The notes: generated by a model from the letters alone, not told the origin. Positions 47,801 through 56,688 are shown, counted from the stretch's first letter. The stretch: DNA of 64,000 nt from GWE2-40-63 sp041664345 (GCA_041664345.1 JBAYKX010000013.1:1-64000), one strand, 5' to 3'. Numbers and translations: made by a program.

Positions 47801-47860
47801 GGTTATATATCATTGTATTATGATTGGCTAAAGAAGTTCATGGATCTATTTCAGAAATAG
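44804..47860 (+). CDS. ABCG-type transporter with TerB-like and FHA-like N-terminal regions
   Basis: A 1018-residue half-transporter. Residues 1-140 form a helical TerB-like region (LFAIIAKQDGGVEDNEIDFV). About 155-240 looks like an FHA fold (ILLHIKSGELYFLRY, VLLNGLPV) but lacks the usual phosphothreonine-binding Arg and Ser. The ATPase domain has GASGAGKT (286-293), SGGQRKR (393-399), LFVDEPTSG (413-421) and VIHQPSSE. CPNCGNVNPE near 500 could bind a metal. Six membrane segments follow between about 595 and 780, then a long charged loop with coiled coil and a final hydrophobic segment near 990. It starts 47 bases after siaC, apparently in the same operon. Substrate unknown. Confidence 0.83.
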   Translation: MSEEILKALMQLFAIIAKQDGGVEDNEIDFVESFLTSQLSSDFVEEYMGLFYKHADILSREDNRQKKADGKIELTSVKDSVRILGICKKINKTLTQEQKVVVLVRVFELVAADKKFTEQRMAIVNTVAEVFNISTEELKSTDTFVVNDSYQELDIPNVLIVNDKDSTFQFAKHIRSAELDKKQILLHIKSGELYFLRYTGKQDVLLNGLPVRSNRIYLFASGSSIRFPKGKPVYYSDVASKFMADVTSAHISYNVNNVDFCFKNGYLGLRDVNISEEQGRLIGIMGASGAGKTTLLNVLTGIEAPSKGEVLINGINLHTERDKIEGVIGYIPQDDLLIEELTVYQNLYFNARLCFKDMSEEELQKRVDTTLRNLGLFDRRDLKVGSPLNKTISGGQRKRLNIALELIREPPILFVDEPTSGLSSRDSENVMDLLRELAIKGKLIYVVIHQPSSEIYKMFDKMVILDTGGYQIYYGNPVEAVTYFKKLDAQINSDVGECPNCGNVNPELIFNIIDAQVVDEFGRYTNKRKVTPDEWELKYKENHTVEKHKDLADEPPKSLNIPSWIQQIVIYFKRDFLAKISNRQYIILNILEAPLLGFILSFLIRYIADPNSHIYIFRENENIPVYIFMSMIVAMFLGLMVSGEEIFKDRKILKREAFLNLSRSSYLISKIAILFIISAIQAALFVLVGNLILGVHGLWFEYWWALFTISTFSNMLGLNLSSSFNSAVTIYIMIPLVMIPQMALGGAMFSFDKLNRAVGSIEGVPPVCELMPTRWVYEGLMVRQYKDNEFEKDFYEIEKQIYISDFKNVYYLDELKTRIDYCITAINTDSDSIREEVAERLALLKNELYKETVRIPELQFQMLDDLTIDKFTPEIGYQTVEFIKKLELYYTNVFTYATAKKEKIINYLDVTYPGVYLERRQKYHNEAVTDIVRKVYEKNKIIAYKDRLIQQTDPIYETPWIDNYFDFRAQFYSPVKHFAGRNFDTFWFNMCIVWIMTIGGYISLYYDWLKKFMDLFQK

Positions 47861-47925
47861 TAATTTGATAAACTTTTTTAATATTTTGAAAAAAAGGTTA
47901 TTTTTATAAAATAAAATAAATACTC

Positions 47926-48849
47926 ATGAATAGAAATTGGTTTAAAATAGTTTTTGTTGTCTTTATTGCCGGAGTACTTACTCTTGCAGGATGCAGCGGA
48001 GATGGAAGTAAGAAAAAATCGGGAGATATTGAGATTCCGGATGAGATTTTCGGGGATGATAAACCCCTGATGATATCGCAGGAAGCGATGGGTGACATTA
48101 TTGATAATATTTCATCGCCAGTTGAAATGGCAGCCTTGTTAAAATCAACGGGTGTTCCTTTTTCGCAAAAGTTGCTTGCCTCTACCGATAGATTGGATGA
48201 CCTGAATACAAATTTTAAACAGGCACTGAATCTTGGTGTTTATGGCTGCGATTTAGGTTACCTTAATATGTATGAAAAAACAGGTTCTGTAATTAATAAC
48301 ATGACAGCTATTAAGAGTTTAGCCAATGAACTTCGGATTGGTCAGTTTTTTGATTTTAATACCATAAAACGGTTAGCAACAAACAATGAAAACCTCGATT
48401 CATTAATGTACATTTCAGTTTCAAGTTTTAACAACATGGATGAATACTTGAGGCAATCAAATAGAAGTAACATAAGTTCCTTAATTGTTACAGGAATGTG
48501 GATTGAAGGAATGTATTTAGCTACCCAAGTAGTTAAAGAAGCCCCTAAGAAGGATGTGGTTGAGCGTATAGCTGATCAAAAGTTAGTACTGAACGACTTA
48601 ATCCTTATTTTAAAGAATTATAAATCGGATAATAACTTTAATGAATTGGTTAAGGATGTTGAAAGCATTAAAAAAGAGTATGATGGGGTGAAAATTACCT
48701 ACGAAATGGGTGAACCTGAGGCAAAAGAAGTAGATGGAATGCTTATTATTGTACAAAACGACAAGCAACACATTGATGTTTCTGATGAAACGTTGGCTCG
48801 GATTATTGAAGCAATTGGAACTGTGCGTAACAAAATAATCAATTTGTAA
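47926..48849 (+). CDS. lipoprotein of an unnamed family, paralogue 1
   Basis: A 307-residue lipoprotein (GVLTLAGC). The body is helical, with KQALNLGVYGCDLGYLNMY, then MWIEGMYLATQVVKEA and VVERIADQKLVLNDLI. The same pattern (ALNLGVYSADLAY, GGWIEGLYLAL, VIERIADQQVLLDNLL) occurs in the protein at 62205-63038, so the two are clear paralogues. I do not recognise a named family. It lies 65 bases after the ABC transporter and two bases before a small exported protein. Its place suggests an envelope partner of the signalling cluster or transporter. Confidence 0.72.
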   Translation: MNRNWFKIVFVVFIAGVLTLAGCSGDGSKKKSGDIEIPDEIFGDDKPLMISQEAMGDIIDNISSPVEMAALLKSTGVPFSQKLLASTDRLDDLNTNFKQALNLGVYGCDLGYLNMYEKTGSVINNMTAIKSLANELRIGQFFDFNTIKRLATNNENLDSLMYISVSSFNNMDEYLRQSNRSNISSLIVTGMWIEGMYLATQVVKEAPKKDVVERIADQKLVLNDLILILKNYKSDNNFNELVKDVESIKKEYDGVKITYEMGEPEAKEVDGMLIIVQNDKQHIDVSDETLARIIEAIGTVRNKIINL

Positions 48850-48850
48850 G

Positions 48851-49279
48851 ATGAAGAAAATAGTAACTATATTATTGACCCTATTTATTGCTTTGCAGTT
48901 TAGTAATGCATTGGCTCAAAGCGATGAATTGGTGAATGTTTGTGCACTGGGAATTGGCAATGCTACTTATTTAAAGGATTATAAAGTTAAGCTTGGGGCT
49001 AGCAGTGTTTCACCTCCATCGGCTAAATTCAATGTAATTTTGAATAAAGGAACCATGTATAAAATTACTGTTTGTAATGCTGAAGGGTATGCCGGGGAAG
49101 CTGTTGTGCAGCTAATGGAAAACGCAACTGTTTTGGGAACTAATATTAAAGCAGATGGTAGTTTTGTAACAGCAATCGGTTTTCAATGTCAGAAAACAGG
49201 CATGTATAGCATTAATGTTTCATTTAAGGATGGTAAAGAAGGTGCTGCAGTGGCAATTCTTTCCTACATAAATATGTAA
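48851..49279 (+). CDS. small exported protein of unknown function
   Basis: A 142-residue protein with a signal peptide (cleavage near ALAQS, residue 23). The mature part is predicted to be beta-rich, with two Cys residues (TVCNAEG and GFQCQKTG) after an early VCALG; a disulphide is possible. No family recognised. It starts two bases after the lipoprotein stop and ends the cluster before a strong terminator. The second lipoprotein paralogue (62205) is likewise followed directly by a small exported protein, so the two-gene arrangement recurs. Confidence 0.7.
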   Translation: MKKIVTILLTLFIALQFSNALAQSDELVNVCALGIGNATYLKDYKVKLGASSVSPPSAKFNVILNKGTMYKITVCNAEGYAGEAVVQLMENATVLGTNIKADGSFVTAIGFQCQKTGMYSINVSFKDGKEGAAVAILSYINM

Positions 49280-49303
49280 TTAATTGATGAAGTTATAATA
49301 AAG

Positions 49304-49329
49304 AGGTGCAAGAAATTGCGCCTTTTTTA
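49304..49329. terminator. rho-independent terminator between convergent genes
   Basis: AGGTGCAA (49304-49311) pairs with TTGCGCCT (49316-49323, one G-T wobble) around a GAAA loop and is followed by six Ts on the plus strand. It lies 25 bases after the signalling cluster's last stop and overlaps the stop codon of the convergent PAS gene at 49327-49329. A weaker T-rich stretch on the minus strand may let it work in both directions. Confidence 0.75.
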
Positions 49330-52300
49330 TTTTAATTGCGGGTTCAATAGAACTACGAATGCCATGGAATGATTGAAAATAATTTCCTTCACAAAGATTT
49401 CTGCTTTAAATTCTGCCGCATTAAAAGGTTTAACAATGAGTTCATTCCGGTACTCTTTTATTCCGTATTTTTTCCAATGGAGAAATATTTCAATAATAAT
49501 ACGAGTGGTTTGAGGCTGGAATACTTCATTGATTGTTAACTTATTTATAACATCATCGGATTTTATTCCCATCAATTCACACCATCGGTTATTTACATAC
49601 AGATGTTTGTTGTGTTGAATAATAGCGATACTAAACAAAGAATTCTGAGTAATTGCTTGAAGCAGCTCATGATTTTCCAACAATTGCTGTTCGGTTTGCC
49701 TAATTTTTGTAATATCACGAACAGTACCTATTAAATTAAACTTGCCATTGGGCGATTGGTGGAAACTGCTTGAATCTTGAATGTATTTAATTTCATTACT
49801 ATTAGGATTAATAATCCGGTAGGAAAGCGTGAAATTATTTTGATTCCGGAAGCTATCGTTTAAAATTATCTCCACTGAGAATTTATCCTCTGGATGGATT
49901 CTATTAATCCACTCCGAAAATCCTATTGACAGTTGTTTTTCATCTAAATTAAGAATACTGGATGCTTCGGAACTTAAAAGGTAGTTTTGATTCAACGGAT
50001 TAAATTCCCAAGTGCCGATTGCTGTTGATTTTTTAATATCCCGCCATCGGAATAATTCCAATTCTTTTTCTTTTATTTGAGTTATATCTTGAATAATCCG
50101 CATGACAAATTCATCACCGGTAAGGTTTGATTTGCTGATGTGACCTATTTCGTTTATATATTTAATCTTTCCGTTTGTTAATTTTATTCGATACTGAAGG
50201 GTATGATTGCTTTTGTTGTTAATCGTGTTTTGAATGGTTTTTTCAACCATTTCCTTATCTTCCAATTGAATCATTGACTGGTAGCTGTCTAAAGATAAAG
50301 GTGTTAACGGAGATACCTCCAGTAAATCATACATTGAATCGCAAAAAACAACACTATTTGATTGGAGGGAAATCTCAATATAACCTGTTTTTGATAGTTT
50401 TTGGATTTGGATGAGATTTTCAGAATTCTTTTTTAACTCCAATTCGGTTTTGCGAAATGCAGAAACATCCTGAAAAGTTCCAATGGATCGCTGCAATTCT
50501 CCTTGGCTATTTTTAACAAAAGTTCCAAGTGCTTTAATAAATTTTATGTTTTGGTTACGGGTTACAATCCTAAAGTCGAAATCGAAGGATTGGTTTGTTT
50601 GCGTTGATTTTTGAAATTGGATGGAGGCCGCGACTTTATCTTCCGGATGGATGGTGTCTACAAAGTCTGAAAATTTGATTCCAGTATTTCTAAAAGGGAT
50701 CTCTAAAATATTCCAAACCTCATGCGAAAAGTGAGTTGATTTAGTGATATAATTGTGATCCCAGTAGCCAACTTTTGCTATATGTTCGGCCTGTTTAAGC
50801 CTTTTCTCGCTTTCACGTAGTGCTAGCTCTGAGCGTCGCATGTTTGTAATATCTAAACAAGTTCCCCGTAACTTTATAACCTCCTTTTTATCATTTGTTA
50901 TCGGACGATAATTAATGGCAATGTGTTTGGTTTCATTATTTGGTTGAATTCGAATGATACCTTCACCCGATGTATTGGTAGCAATGCATTTATAGAATGC
51001 ATTCATTACCTCTTCCTGGTCTTCGCGCACTAAAAGGTCTTTAAATTGTGCAGAATTAAGAAAATAGTGAAGTATGTCGGTGCCCAGAATTTGCCTGTTT
51101 TCTGGATTATCAAAGAATAAATCTTTGCCAACATCATATTCCCAGTAGCCCAATCGTGCAATTTTCTGTGCTTCTTTTAGCATTTGGGTTGATTGTTCAA
51201 TTTGTTGCTCTGCCTCTTTAAGTTGTGTAATATCCATGGAAAGGCCCAAAATTATGGGTGCTCCTGTTGGCGATTGATGAAGCGTTTTAATGGTTTTAAA
51301 ATGCTTAATTTCGCCATGTGCATTGGTATATTCATGCTCACTTTCCAGCTTTTTTTTGAACTTCAGTAGTTTTAAATCTTCCTGAAAATATTTCTCAGCT
51401 ATTGCTTTTGATTGTTGTACTTCGTAATCAGTTTTACCGATGGTTTCATCAGCCGTAATTCCAGTTATTTGTTCAGCTGCATTGTTCCAGTAAAGGTATT
51501 TAAAATCAGGAGTAGTTTTAGCAAAGAATAATACCGGAATATTGTTCATAATTGTTTCCAGGAACAACCGGTATTCTTCGTTTTGCTGTTCCGCTTTTTT
51601 TCTTTTTGATATATCACGTCTGAAAATTAAGATGGCTGGTGTTTCCTCATGCAAAACAGGGATGTAACTAATGGAGAAATACTGGTAACTACCCTCATTA
51701 TTTCTGAGTCGGGCTTCAATTTTTATACGGGAATTTTTTTTTAATTGCAAAAGGGCCTCTTTACCTAAATGAACATCGTCAGGATGAAACAATTCAAAGT
51801 TATTGTGATCAATCTGGAGGTATTCTTCAAGAGTGTAACCCAACATACTATAAAGGGCTGTATTGTATATAATTGGTTTAAAATCGAGATTAAAAAGGCC
51901 AATTCCATCGTTGGCATTTTCAATTAGGGTCCGGTATTTATATTCACTTTTCAAGAGTGCTTCTGATGCTTTTTTTTCTGCCGATATGTCTTGCACCATG
52001 GCTATTGCCGAAGTGGTATTATTATTCTTATCCTTTATAGCGGAAACAATTATTTTAACCCAAATTATGCTTCCCTTTTTTTGGATGTATCGTTTGGTGA
52101 GCGAAAAACTTGAAATTTCGTTATTAAATAACCGGGCATATTGTTTGGCGTTGTTTTCGAAATCGTCGGGAAAGGTAAAATCTTTTAGTTCTTTTTTCAA
52201 CACTTCATCCATACTATAGCCGGTAATATCGCTGAATTGATGATTGGTGTAAATGGGTTGGAATTTACTGTTTACCAATACAATGGCTATGGGGGCATTT

Positions 52301-52902
52301 TCAAATATCGAACGGAATATCAATTCACTTTTACGCAAGGCTTCTTTAGTAATTTCAAAAGTTGAAACATCTTGCAAAATGCCAATGGTTTGCGCCGGTT
52401 CACCTTTTTTCTGTTCCGACCAATAATTATCTTCATTTTCATGATTTTCAATCCAATAACCTAATTGAGCAATTTCCTGTGATTCTTTAAGTTGACGGTC
52501 CTTTTCGGTAAGCTCAAGTTTTTTTTGTTGAAGTTCAGTAATTTCTTCCAAGGTAAATGAGAATTCAACAGCAGTTAATTTTTTAAGGGTGAACCGATAA
52601 TGCTTGCCATCGGTTTCATAATAAAACAGCCATGAATCGTGGGTTGAGGACTTAATTTTTTGATGAATCAGTGAGCTATTAAAGTTGTTTAAAAATGAAA
52701 AAGCTTCCTGAACAGATATGGGAAACGCAGGATTTTTTAAATTGGAAATAGCTAAAAATGATTTATTGGCTGTTTGAACCTGTATATCTGAACTTGGTGT
52801 TGATTCCTCAATCCACAAAATTCCCATTGGAATTAGTGACTCGTTGAAAAGGGTTTTATAGAGTTCCGCTTGCTTGTTGCTGTCTGCAAAGTCTTCAATC
52901 AT
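49327..52902 (-). CDS. protein made only of PAS/PAC repeats
   Basis: A 1191-residue protein with about nine or ten PAS domains in a row and no kinase, cyclase, phosphatase or DNA-binding domain. Recognisable units begin IFRSIFENAPIAIVLVN, YRTLIENANDGIGLFN, FLETIMNNIPVLFFAK, AQKIARLGYWEYDVG, AEHIAKVGYWDHNY, IQKLSKTGYIEISLQ and ITQNSLFSIAIIQHN. PAC segments ending in DIT or DIS separate them. No membrane segment is visible, so it is cytoplasmic. Such arrays usually precede a histidine kinase. Here the frame stops cleanly within the terminator, and I see no kinase remnant in the 47 bases downstream. It converges on the Che/Sia cluster and might feed it. Confidence 0.82.
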   Translation of the reverse strand: MIEDFADSNKQAELYKTLFNESLIPMGILWIEESTPSSDIQVQTANKSFLAISNLKNPAFPISVQEAFSFLNNFNSSLIHQKIKSSTHDSWLFYYETDGKHYRFTLKKLTAVEFSFTLEEITELQQKKLELTEKDRQLKESQEIAQLGYWIENHENEDNYWSEQKKGEPAQTIGILQDVSTFEITKEALRKSELIFRSIFENAPIAIVLVNSKFQPIYTNHQFSDITGYSMDEVLKKELKDFTFPDDFENNAKQYARLFNNEISSFSLTKRYIQKKGSIIWVKIIVSAIKDKNNNTTSAIAMVQDISAEKKASEALLKSEYKYRTLIENANDGIGLFNLDFKPIIYNTALYSMLGYTLEEYLQIDHNNFELFHPDDVHLGKEALLQLKKNSRIKIEARLRNNEGSYQYFSISYIPVLHEETPAILIFRRDISKRKKAEQQNEEYRLFLETIMNNIPVLFFAKTTPDFKYLYWNNAAEQITGITADETIGKTDYEVQQSKAIAEKYFQEDLKLLKFKKKLESEHEYTNAHGEIKHFKTIKTLHQSPTGAPIILGLSMDITQLKEAEQQIEQSTQMLKEAQKIARLGYWEYDVGKDLFFDNPENRQILGTDILHYFLNSAQFKDLLVREDQEEVMNAFYKCIATNTSGEGIIRIQPNNETKHIAINYRPITNDKKEVIKLRGTCLDITNMRRSELALRESEKRLKQAEHIAKVGYWDHNYITKSTHFSHEVWNILEIPFRNTGIKFSDFVDTIHPEDKVAASIQFQKSTQTNQSFDFDFRIVTRNQNIKFIKALGTFVKNSQGELQRSIGTFQDVSAFRKTELELKKNSENLIQIQKLSKTGYIEISLQSNSVVFCDSMYDLLEVSPLTPLSLDSYQSMIQLEDKEMVEKTIQNTINNKSNHTLQYRIKLTNGKIKYINEIGHISKSNLTGDEFVMRIIQDITQIKEKELELFRWRDIKKSTAIGTWEFNPLNQNYLLSSEASSILNLDEKQLSIGFSEWINRIHPEDKFSVEIILNDSFRNQNNFTLSYRIINPNSNEIKYIQDSSSFHQSPNGKFNLIGTVRDITKIRQTEQQLLENHELLQAITQNSLFSIAIIQHNKHLYVNNRWCELMGIKSDDVINKLTINEVFQPQTTRIIIEIFLHWKKYGIKEYRNELIVKPFNAAEFKAEIFVKEIIFNHSMAFVVLLNPQLK

Positions 52903-52967
52903 GAAATATAGTGGATTTATAGGTCAAGTATGTTGAATTTGTAAACGCTTAGCAGGCAATAAAAGTT

Positions 52968-53954
52968 TTAATGCAGCCAGATAATAGCGAATACTGATAT
53001 AAGAGTCAAGGTAAAAAGTAGTTCAAGCATAAAATTTCTATGGCTTTCAGTAAAAAAAATGGAATATAGAATAGATAGTGGAATGGCTGCAATGTAAATT
53101 GTTTCGAACCCAATAGAAGGGTGGAGTGCAAAAGCAGTCAATGTTAAAGCCAGAAACCAAAAGAAAAGGGTAAAATACTTGCGGGTGCTTATTTTCTTTA
53201 CCCCAACATAGAGTAAGCTCCAAAGCATAGCAATTAATAGAACCAAGGAAATTAGTGCTAGTGGAATAATGGTCCAAAAGTAAAAAACTTGCTTTGTTGT
53301 GGTACTAATAAGGATGTCTTTCAGATTTTCAATTAGTAATTGATGTTTGTTAAGTAAAAACAAAAATGCAAAAAGAAGGGCCAACGGTGTTATAAAACCA
53401 ATGAGTGGAGCTATCCATTCGCGCCAGGTGTAATTTCGAAGAATTATCAGCGAAAGCCATATTAATAGGATAAAAACATAATAATGAGGATAAAAGAGGG
53501 CACTTATTCCTAAAAGAAATCCACCTTCAAAATATCGTTTTATTTGGTTTACTTCTTTGTCGATAACAAAAACCTTATCGATGGCAAAGAGAAGAAAAAA
53601 ATTGCCAATTATTATTGGATGCATTTGTTGATACGGAAGCAAAATGGAACCAAACAATACAAACATAACTGAAGGTAGGTAGGTTTTGGTTTCAATAAAA
53701 ATGTACTTGAAGTTAAGCCGAATAAGAAAATAGGATTGTAATATAAGAAAGAGTAAAGCCAACACCACAGATAATTTAGGGTACGGGGCAATAAAGTTGT
53801 AAATCCATTGATATACGAATGTAGCATGCGATAAAGGAGCCGGCTGGGTATGAAGGTTTAAACTCAAAAGAGAAGGTATCCACAGGGCGATTCCCAAAAG
53901 TGGAATTAAGAATATTACGTAAGGGTGATTGCTTTTGAATAGTTTTAGAAGCAT
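52968..53954 (-). CDS. DUF6427 polytopic membrane protein
   Basis: A 328-residue inner-membrane protein with about ten hydrophobic segments and a start (MLLKLFKSNHPYVIFLIPLL) typical of the DUF6427 family, which is widespread in Bacteroidota and often next to purD. Function unknown. It follows purD by nine bases on the same strand and is probably co-transcribed with it. Confidence 0.78.
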   Translation of the reverse strand: MLLKLFKSNHPYVIFLIPLLGIALWIPSLLSLNLHTQPAPLSHATFVYQWIYNFIAPYPKLSVVLALLFLILQSYFLIRLNFKYIFIETKTYLPSVMFVLFGSILLPYQQMHPIIIGNFFLLFAIDKVFVIDKEVNQIKRYFEGGFLLGISALFYPHYYVFILLIWLSLIILRNYTWREWIAPLIGFITPLALLFAFLFLLNKHQLLIENLKDILISTTTKQVFYFWTIIPLALISLVLLIAMLWSLLYVGVKKISTRKYFTLFFWFLALTLTAFALHPSIGFETIYIAAIPLSILYSIFFTESHRNFMLELLFTLTLISVFAIIWLH

Positions 53955-53963
53955 AACATAGTT

Positions 53964-55232
53964 TTATAAATCGAATCCAATATCGTGTCGGTAATAGCAG
54001 TGTGCAAAATTAATTAATTCAGCGTTTTTGTAGCATTTTTTTAAAGCCTGTTGCCGGTCAGTTCCCATGGAAGTAATGGCTAAAACCCGTCCTCCATTGG
54101 TTACAATTTGATTGTTTTTGACGGTAGTTCCTGCGTGAAACAGCAGGCTGTCGTGTATTTGTTCAAAACCGGTCATTACGATGCCTTTTTCATAATCGCC
54201 CGGATAACCACCTGAAACCATCATTACGGTGGCCGCCGCTTCCGGTTTAATGGCAAAAGGGACTTGGTTTAATGTTTTAGATGGAATGGCAGCCAGGATT
54301 TCCAAAAAGTCGGCATCAATGCGGGGCAGCACTACTTCAGTTTCCGGGTCGCCCATCCGGGCATTGTATTCTATAACTATGGGTTCATTATTAACCTTAA
54401 TAAGGCCAAAGAAAATAAAGCCCTGATAGCGGATTCCTTCGGCTTTTAATCCTTTAACAGTAGGTTCAATAATGCGATCGATTACTTTTTGGGTAAACTC
54501 TTTGTTGGCAAAGGGAATTGGTGATACAGCTCCCATGCCACCAGTATTTAATCCGGTATCTTTTTCCCCAATCCGCTTATAATCTTTGGCTTCGGGCAAT
54601 AATAGGTAATTATCGCCATCGGTAACTATAAAATAGGATACTTCAATCCCTGAAAGAAATTCTTCAATTACTACTTTACTGGATGCTTCACCGAATTGCC
54701 CTTGCAGCATTATTTTTAGCGACGATTTAGCCTCTCCCAGATCGTTAATAACAAGAACCCCTTTACCGGCAGCTAACCCATCGGCTTTTAAAACGTAGGG
54801 TGGAGTCATGCTATCTAAAAAAGTACAGGCTTGGGTATAGGTTTCAAGGGTAAAACTGCCATAAGCTGCTGTTGGGATGTTATATTTTACCATGAACTCT
54901 TTCGAAAATTCTTTACTGCCTTCCAGCTGGGCGCCGGTTTTGTCGGGTCCAATAACGGGAATGTGTTTTATGTCCTTATCTTCTTCAAAAAAGTTGCGGA
55001 TACCTTTTACCAACGGGTCTTCGGGGCCAACCGCCACCAAGTTTATTTTATATTTTAATACAATTTCTTTAATGGATTCAAAATCGGTTACTGAAACATC
55101 GAGGTTGGTGCCAACCTGACTGGTTCCCGCATTTCCGGGGGCAATATACAAGTTACTAAGCAGTTTGCTTTGGGCTATCTTCCAAGCCATGGTGTGCTCC
55201 CTTCCTCCCGAACCAAGAATTAAAACATTCAT
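53964..55232 (-). CDS. purD: phosphoribosylamine-glycine ligase
   Basis: GAR synthetase joins phosphoribosylamine and glycine with ATP in the second step of purine synthesis, in the cytoplasm. The start MNVLILGSGGREHTMAWKIA is the family signature. The ATP-grasp domain shows VLKADGLAAGKGVLVI, NTGGMGAVSP and GDPETEVVLPR. At 422 residues it is full length. It leads a two-gene unit with the DUF6427 gene. Confidence 0.97.
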   Translation of the reverse strand: MNVLILGSGGREHTMAWKIAQSKLLSNLYIAPGNAGTSQVGTNLDVSVTDFESIKEIVLKYKINLVAVGPEDPLVKGIRNFFEEDKDIKHIPVIGPDKTGAQLEGSKEFSKEFMVKYNIPTAAYGSFTLETYTQACTFLDSMTPPYVLKADGLAAGKGVLVINDLGEAKSSLKIMLQGQFGEASSKVVIEEFLSGIEVSYFIVTDGDNYLLLPEAKDYKRIGEKDTGLNTGGMGAVSPIPFANKEFTQKVIDRIIEPTVKGLKAEGIRYQGFIFFGLIKVNNEPIVIEYNARMGDPETEVVLPRIDADFLEILAAIPSKTLNQVPFAIKPEAAATVMMVSGGYPGDYEKGIVMTGFEQIHDSLLFHAGTTVKNNQIVTNGGRVLAITSMGTDRQQALKKCYKNAELINFAHCYYRHDIGFDL

Positions 55233-55360
55233 CGGTATTTTATTAAAAATTTAGGTAAAAATAAGAATATCTGGCAGAAATTAGACTTGTATCTATATTT
55301 TTTGATGGCTATTATTTATAATAGATACAAGTACTTATAATCAGTTGTTTTGTTTGTTTT

Positions 55361-56356
55361 TTACCCCACCATTAAGTTACATCCCCTAATATCGCTGTTA
55401 TCGAACCGGCCCAAAACAGAAAACGTGCCATCGGTATGGGTTTTGCCCAAGTCTTTGGTTTCAATAAAGCAACAGGAATAAATATTGGCCAAATCAATGA
55501 CATTGATGCCACCGCTCCGTTCGGCAATTAAGTAGGAAAATGGGTCGTAGGTGTCACGTATGTATATCTTCATCCAGGGCGGGGTTTGAAAAATACCTTC
55601 ACCTTTTGAATATCCTTGGGAGAGCAGTTCGGTCATGCCATATTCGGAATGGATGTGTGTTACCCCAAATGATTGGCACAATTGGTAATGTAATTCTTCG
55701 CGGATAAGTTCTTTACGCCGGCCTTTCATTCCACCGGTTTCCATTATTAGGGTTTTGGGAATATGCATGGGAAACTGTTCGGCCAAATCAAGCAAAGCAT
55801 AGGTAACGCCAAGTAGTATGGTTTTTTGGTTGGTACCAGAAAGTTGTTTTAAGGTTGTGGCTAGTTCGCTTAAATTATTCAGGTAGAATCCGCTGTTTGG
55901 GTGGCCGCTTTCCTGAATCAACCGGTTGGCCATATAAACCAGCGATGACCCTTCGCGTTCCAAATACGATGGGAGCAAGGCCAAAATGCAATAATCGGAA
56001 GGCGACCCATAAAAATGGTTAAACCCCTTTAGAAAACTGTTTTCATAAACAGAAATATTGTGAACCAAGTGTTTGCTGGTTTCCATACCAGTGGTTCCGC
56101 TGCTGGTGAAAATGGTTTCCACCGAAAGGTTATCTGCTATAACCCGATGTGTTTTAAAAAACTCAACGGGTAAAAAAGGAATTTGAGTAATTGTTTTAAC
56201 TTCAGTTGGATTAATTTTCAAAGTCTTGCAATAATCACGGTAAACCGCTATATGTTGGTATTGAAATTGAAAGGCATCCAAAGCCAGCACCTCAAATTTT
56301 GCGTGACTTTCAATTGAGAATATGTTTGACATCCACTGCTCAGGGGAAAGGATCAT
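55361..56356 (-). CDS. LuxE-like acyl-protein synthetase family protein
   Basis: A 331-residue protein of the LuxE/acyl-protein synthetase type, related to adenylate-forming enzymes. The ATP-binding loop is TIFTSSGTTGMETSKH (about 84-99) and the adenylation-domain segment HSEYGMTELLSQGY lies near 236-249. Stand-alone versions are common in Bacteroidota. They probably activate an acyl group for transfer, but the carrier is unknown, and no other lux-type genes are present. It is transcribed away from the alpha/beta hydrolase gene. Confidence 0.8.
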   Translation of the reverse strand: MILSPEQWMSNIFSIESHAKFEVLALDAFQFQYQHIAVYRDYCKTLKINPTEVKTITQIPFLPVEFFKTHRVIADNLSVETIFTSSGTTGMETSKHLVHNISVYENSFLKGFNHFYGSPSDYCILALLPSYLEREGSSLVYMANRLIQESGHPNSGFYLNNLSELATTLKQLSGTNQKTILLGVTYALLDLAEQFPMHIPKTLIMETGGMKGRRKELIREELHYQLCQSFGVTHIHSEYGMTELLSQGYSKGEGIFQTPPWMKIYIRDTYDPFSYLIAERSGGINVIDLANIYSCCFIETKDLGKTHTDGTFSVLGRFDNSDIRGCNLMVG

Positions 56357-56495
56357 CTGTGTTTTATTTGGTGCAAAGATAAGCCAGCAGTTTTAAATAC
56401 CCGAATGATTTTGAAGGTAAAAAAGACGGATATTTATTGGTTAATTCTACTTTACGACTTTAAAAATGGAAAAAGAAGGTGTACCTCATTTTATA

Positions 56496-56624
56496 TACCC
56501 ACCCCAGCCCTCCCTAATTTTAGGGAGGGAGTTTATATCTGCGAAATTTTAAATTTAGTAGTTTATAATAATCGGAGGATTCTCCCTTGCTTGCAGGGGA
56601 GATGTCCGATAGGACAGAGGGGTA
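56496..56624. repeat. dispersed repeat, copy C
   Basis: This begins TACCCACCCCAGCCCTCCCT, has the hairpin CTCCCTAATTTTAGGGAG, and ends with a second hairpin (TCTCCC..GGGGAGA) followed by GGACAGAGGGGTA. Its right half matches copy A at 15481-15524. The two ends form a rough inverted repeat. The rest of the 416-base gap between 56357 and 56772 holds only the palindrome at 56661-56688. Confidence 0.6.
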
Positions 56625-56660
56625 CAAATAATATGAGTCGTAAAGTAGAATTAATTAATC

Positions 56661-56688
56661 CAGATTATTCTTAAATAATCCTGACGAT
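56661..56688. repeat. palindrome, copy 2 of the ATAATCCTGACGAT element
   Basis: Near-palindrome with arms AGATTATT and AATAATCCT around CTTA, followed by GACGAT. Fifteen bases (56674-56688) are identical to 2075-2089, where the palindrome is perfect. It lies about 85 bases before the hydrolase gene. Confidence 0.5.
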
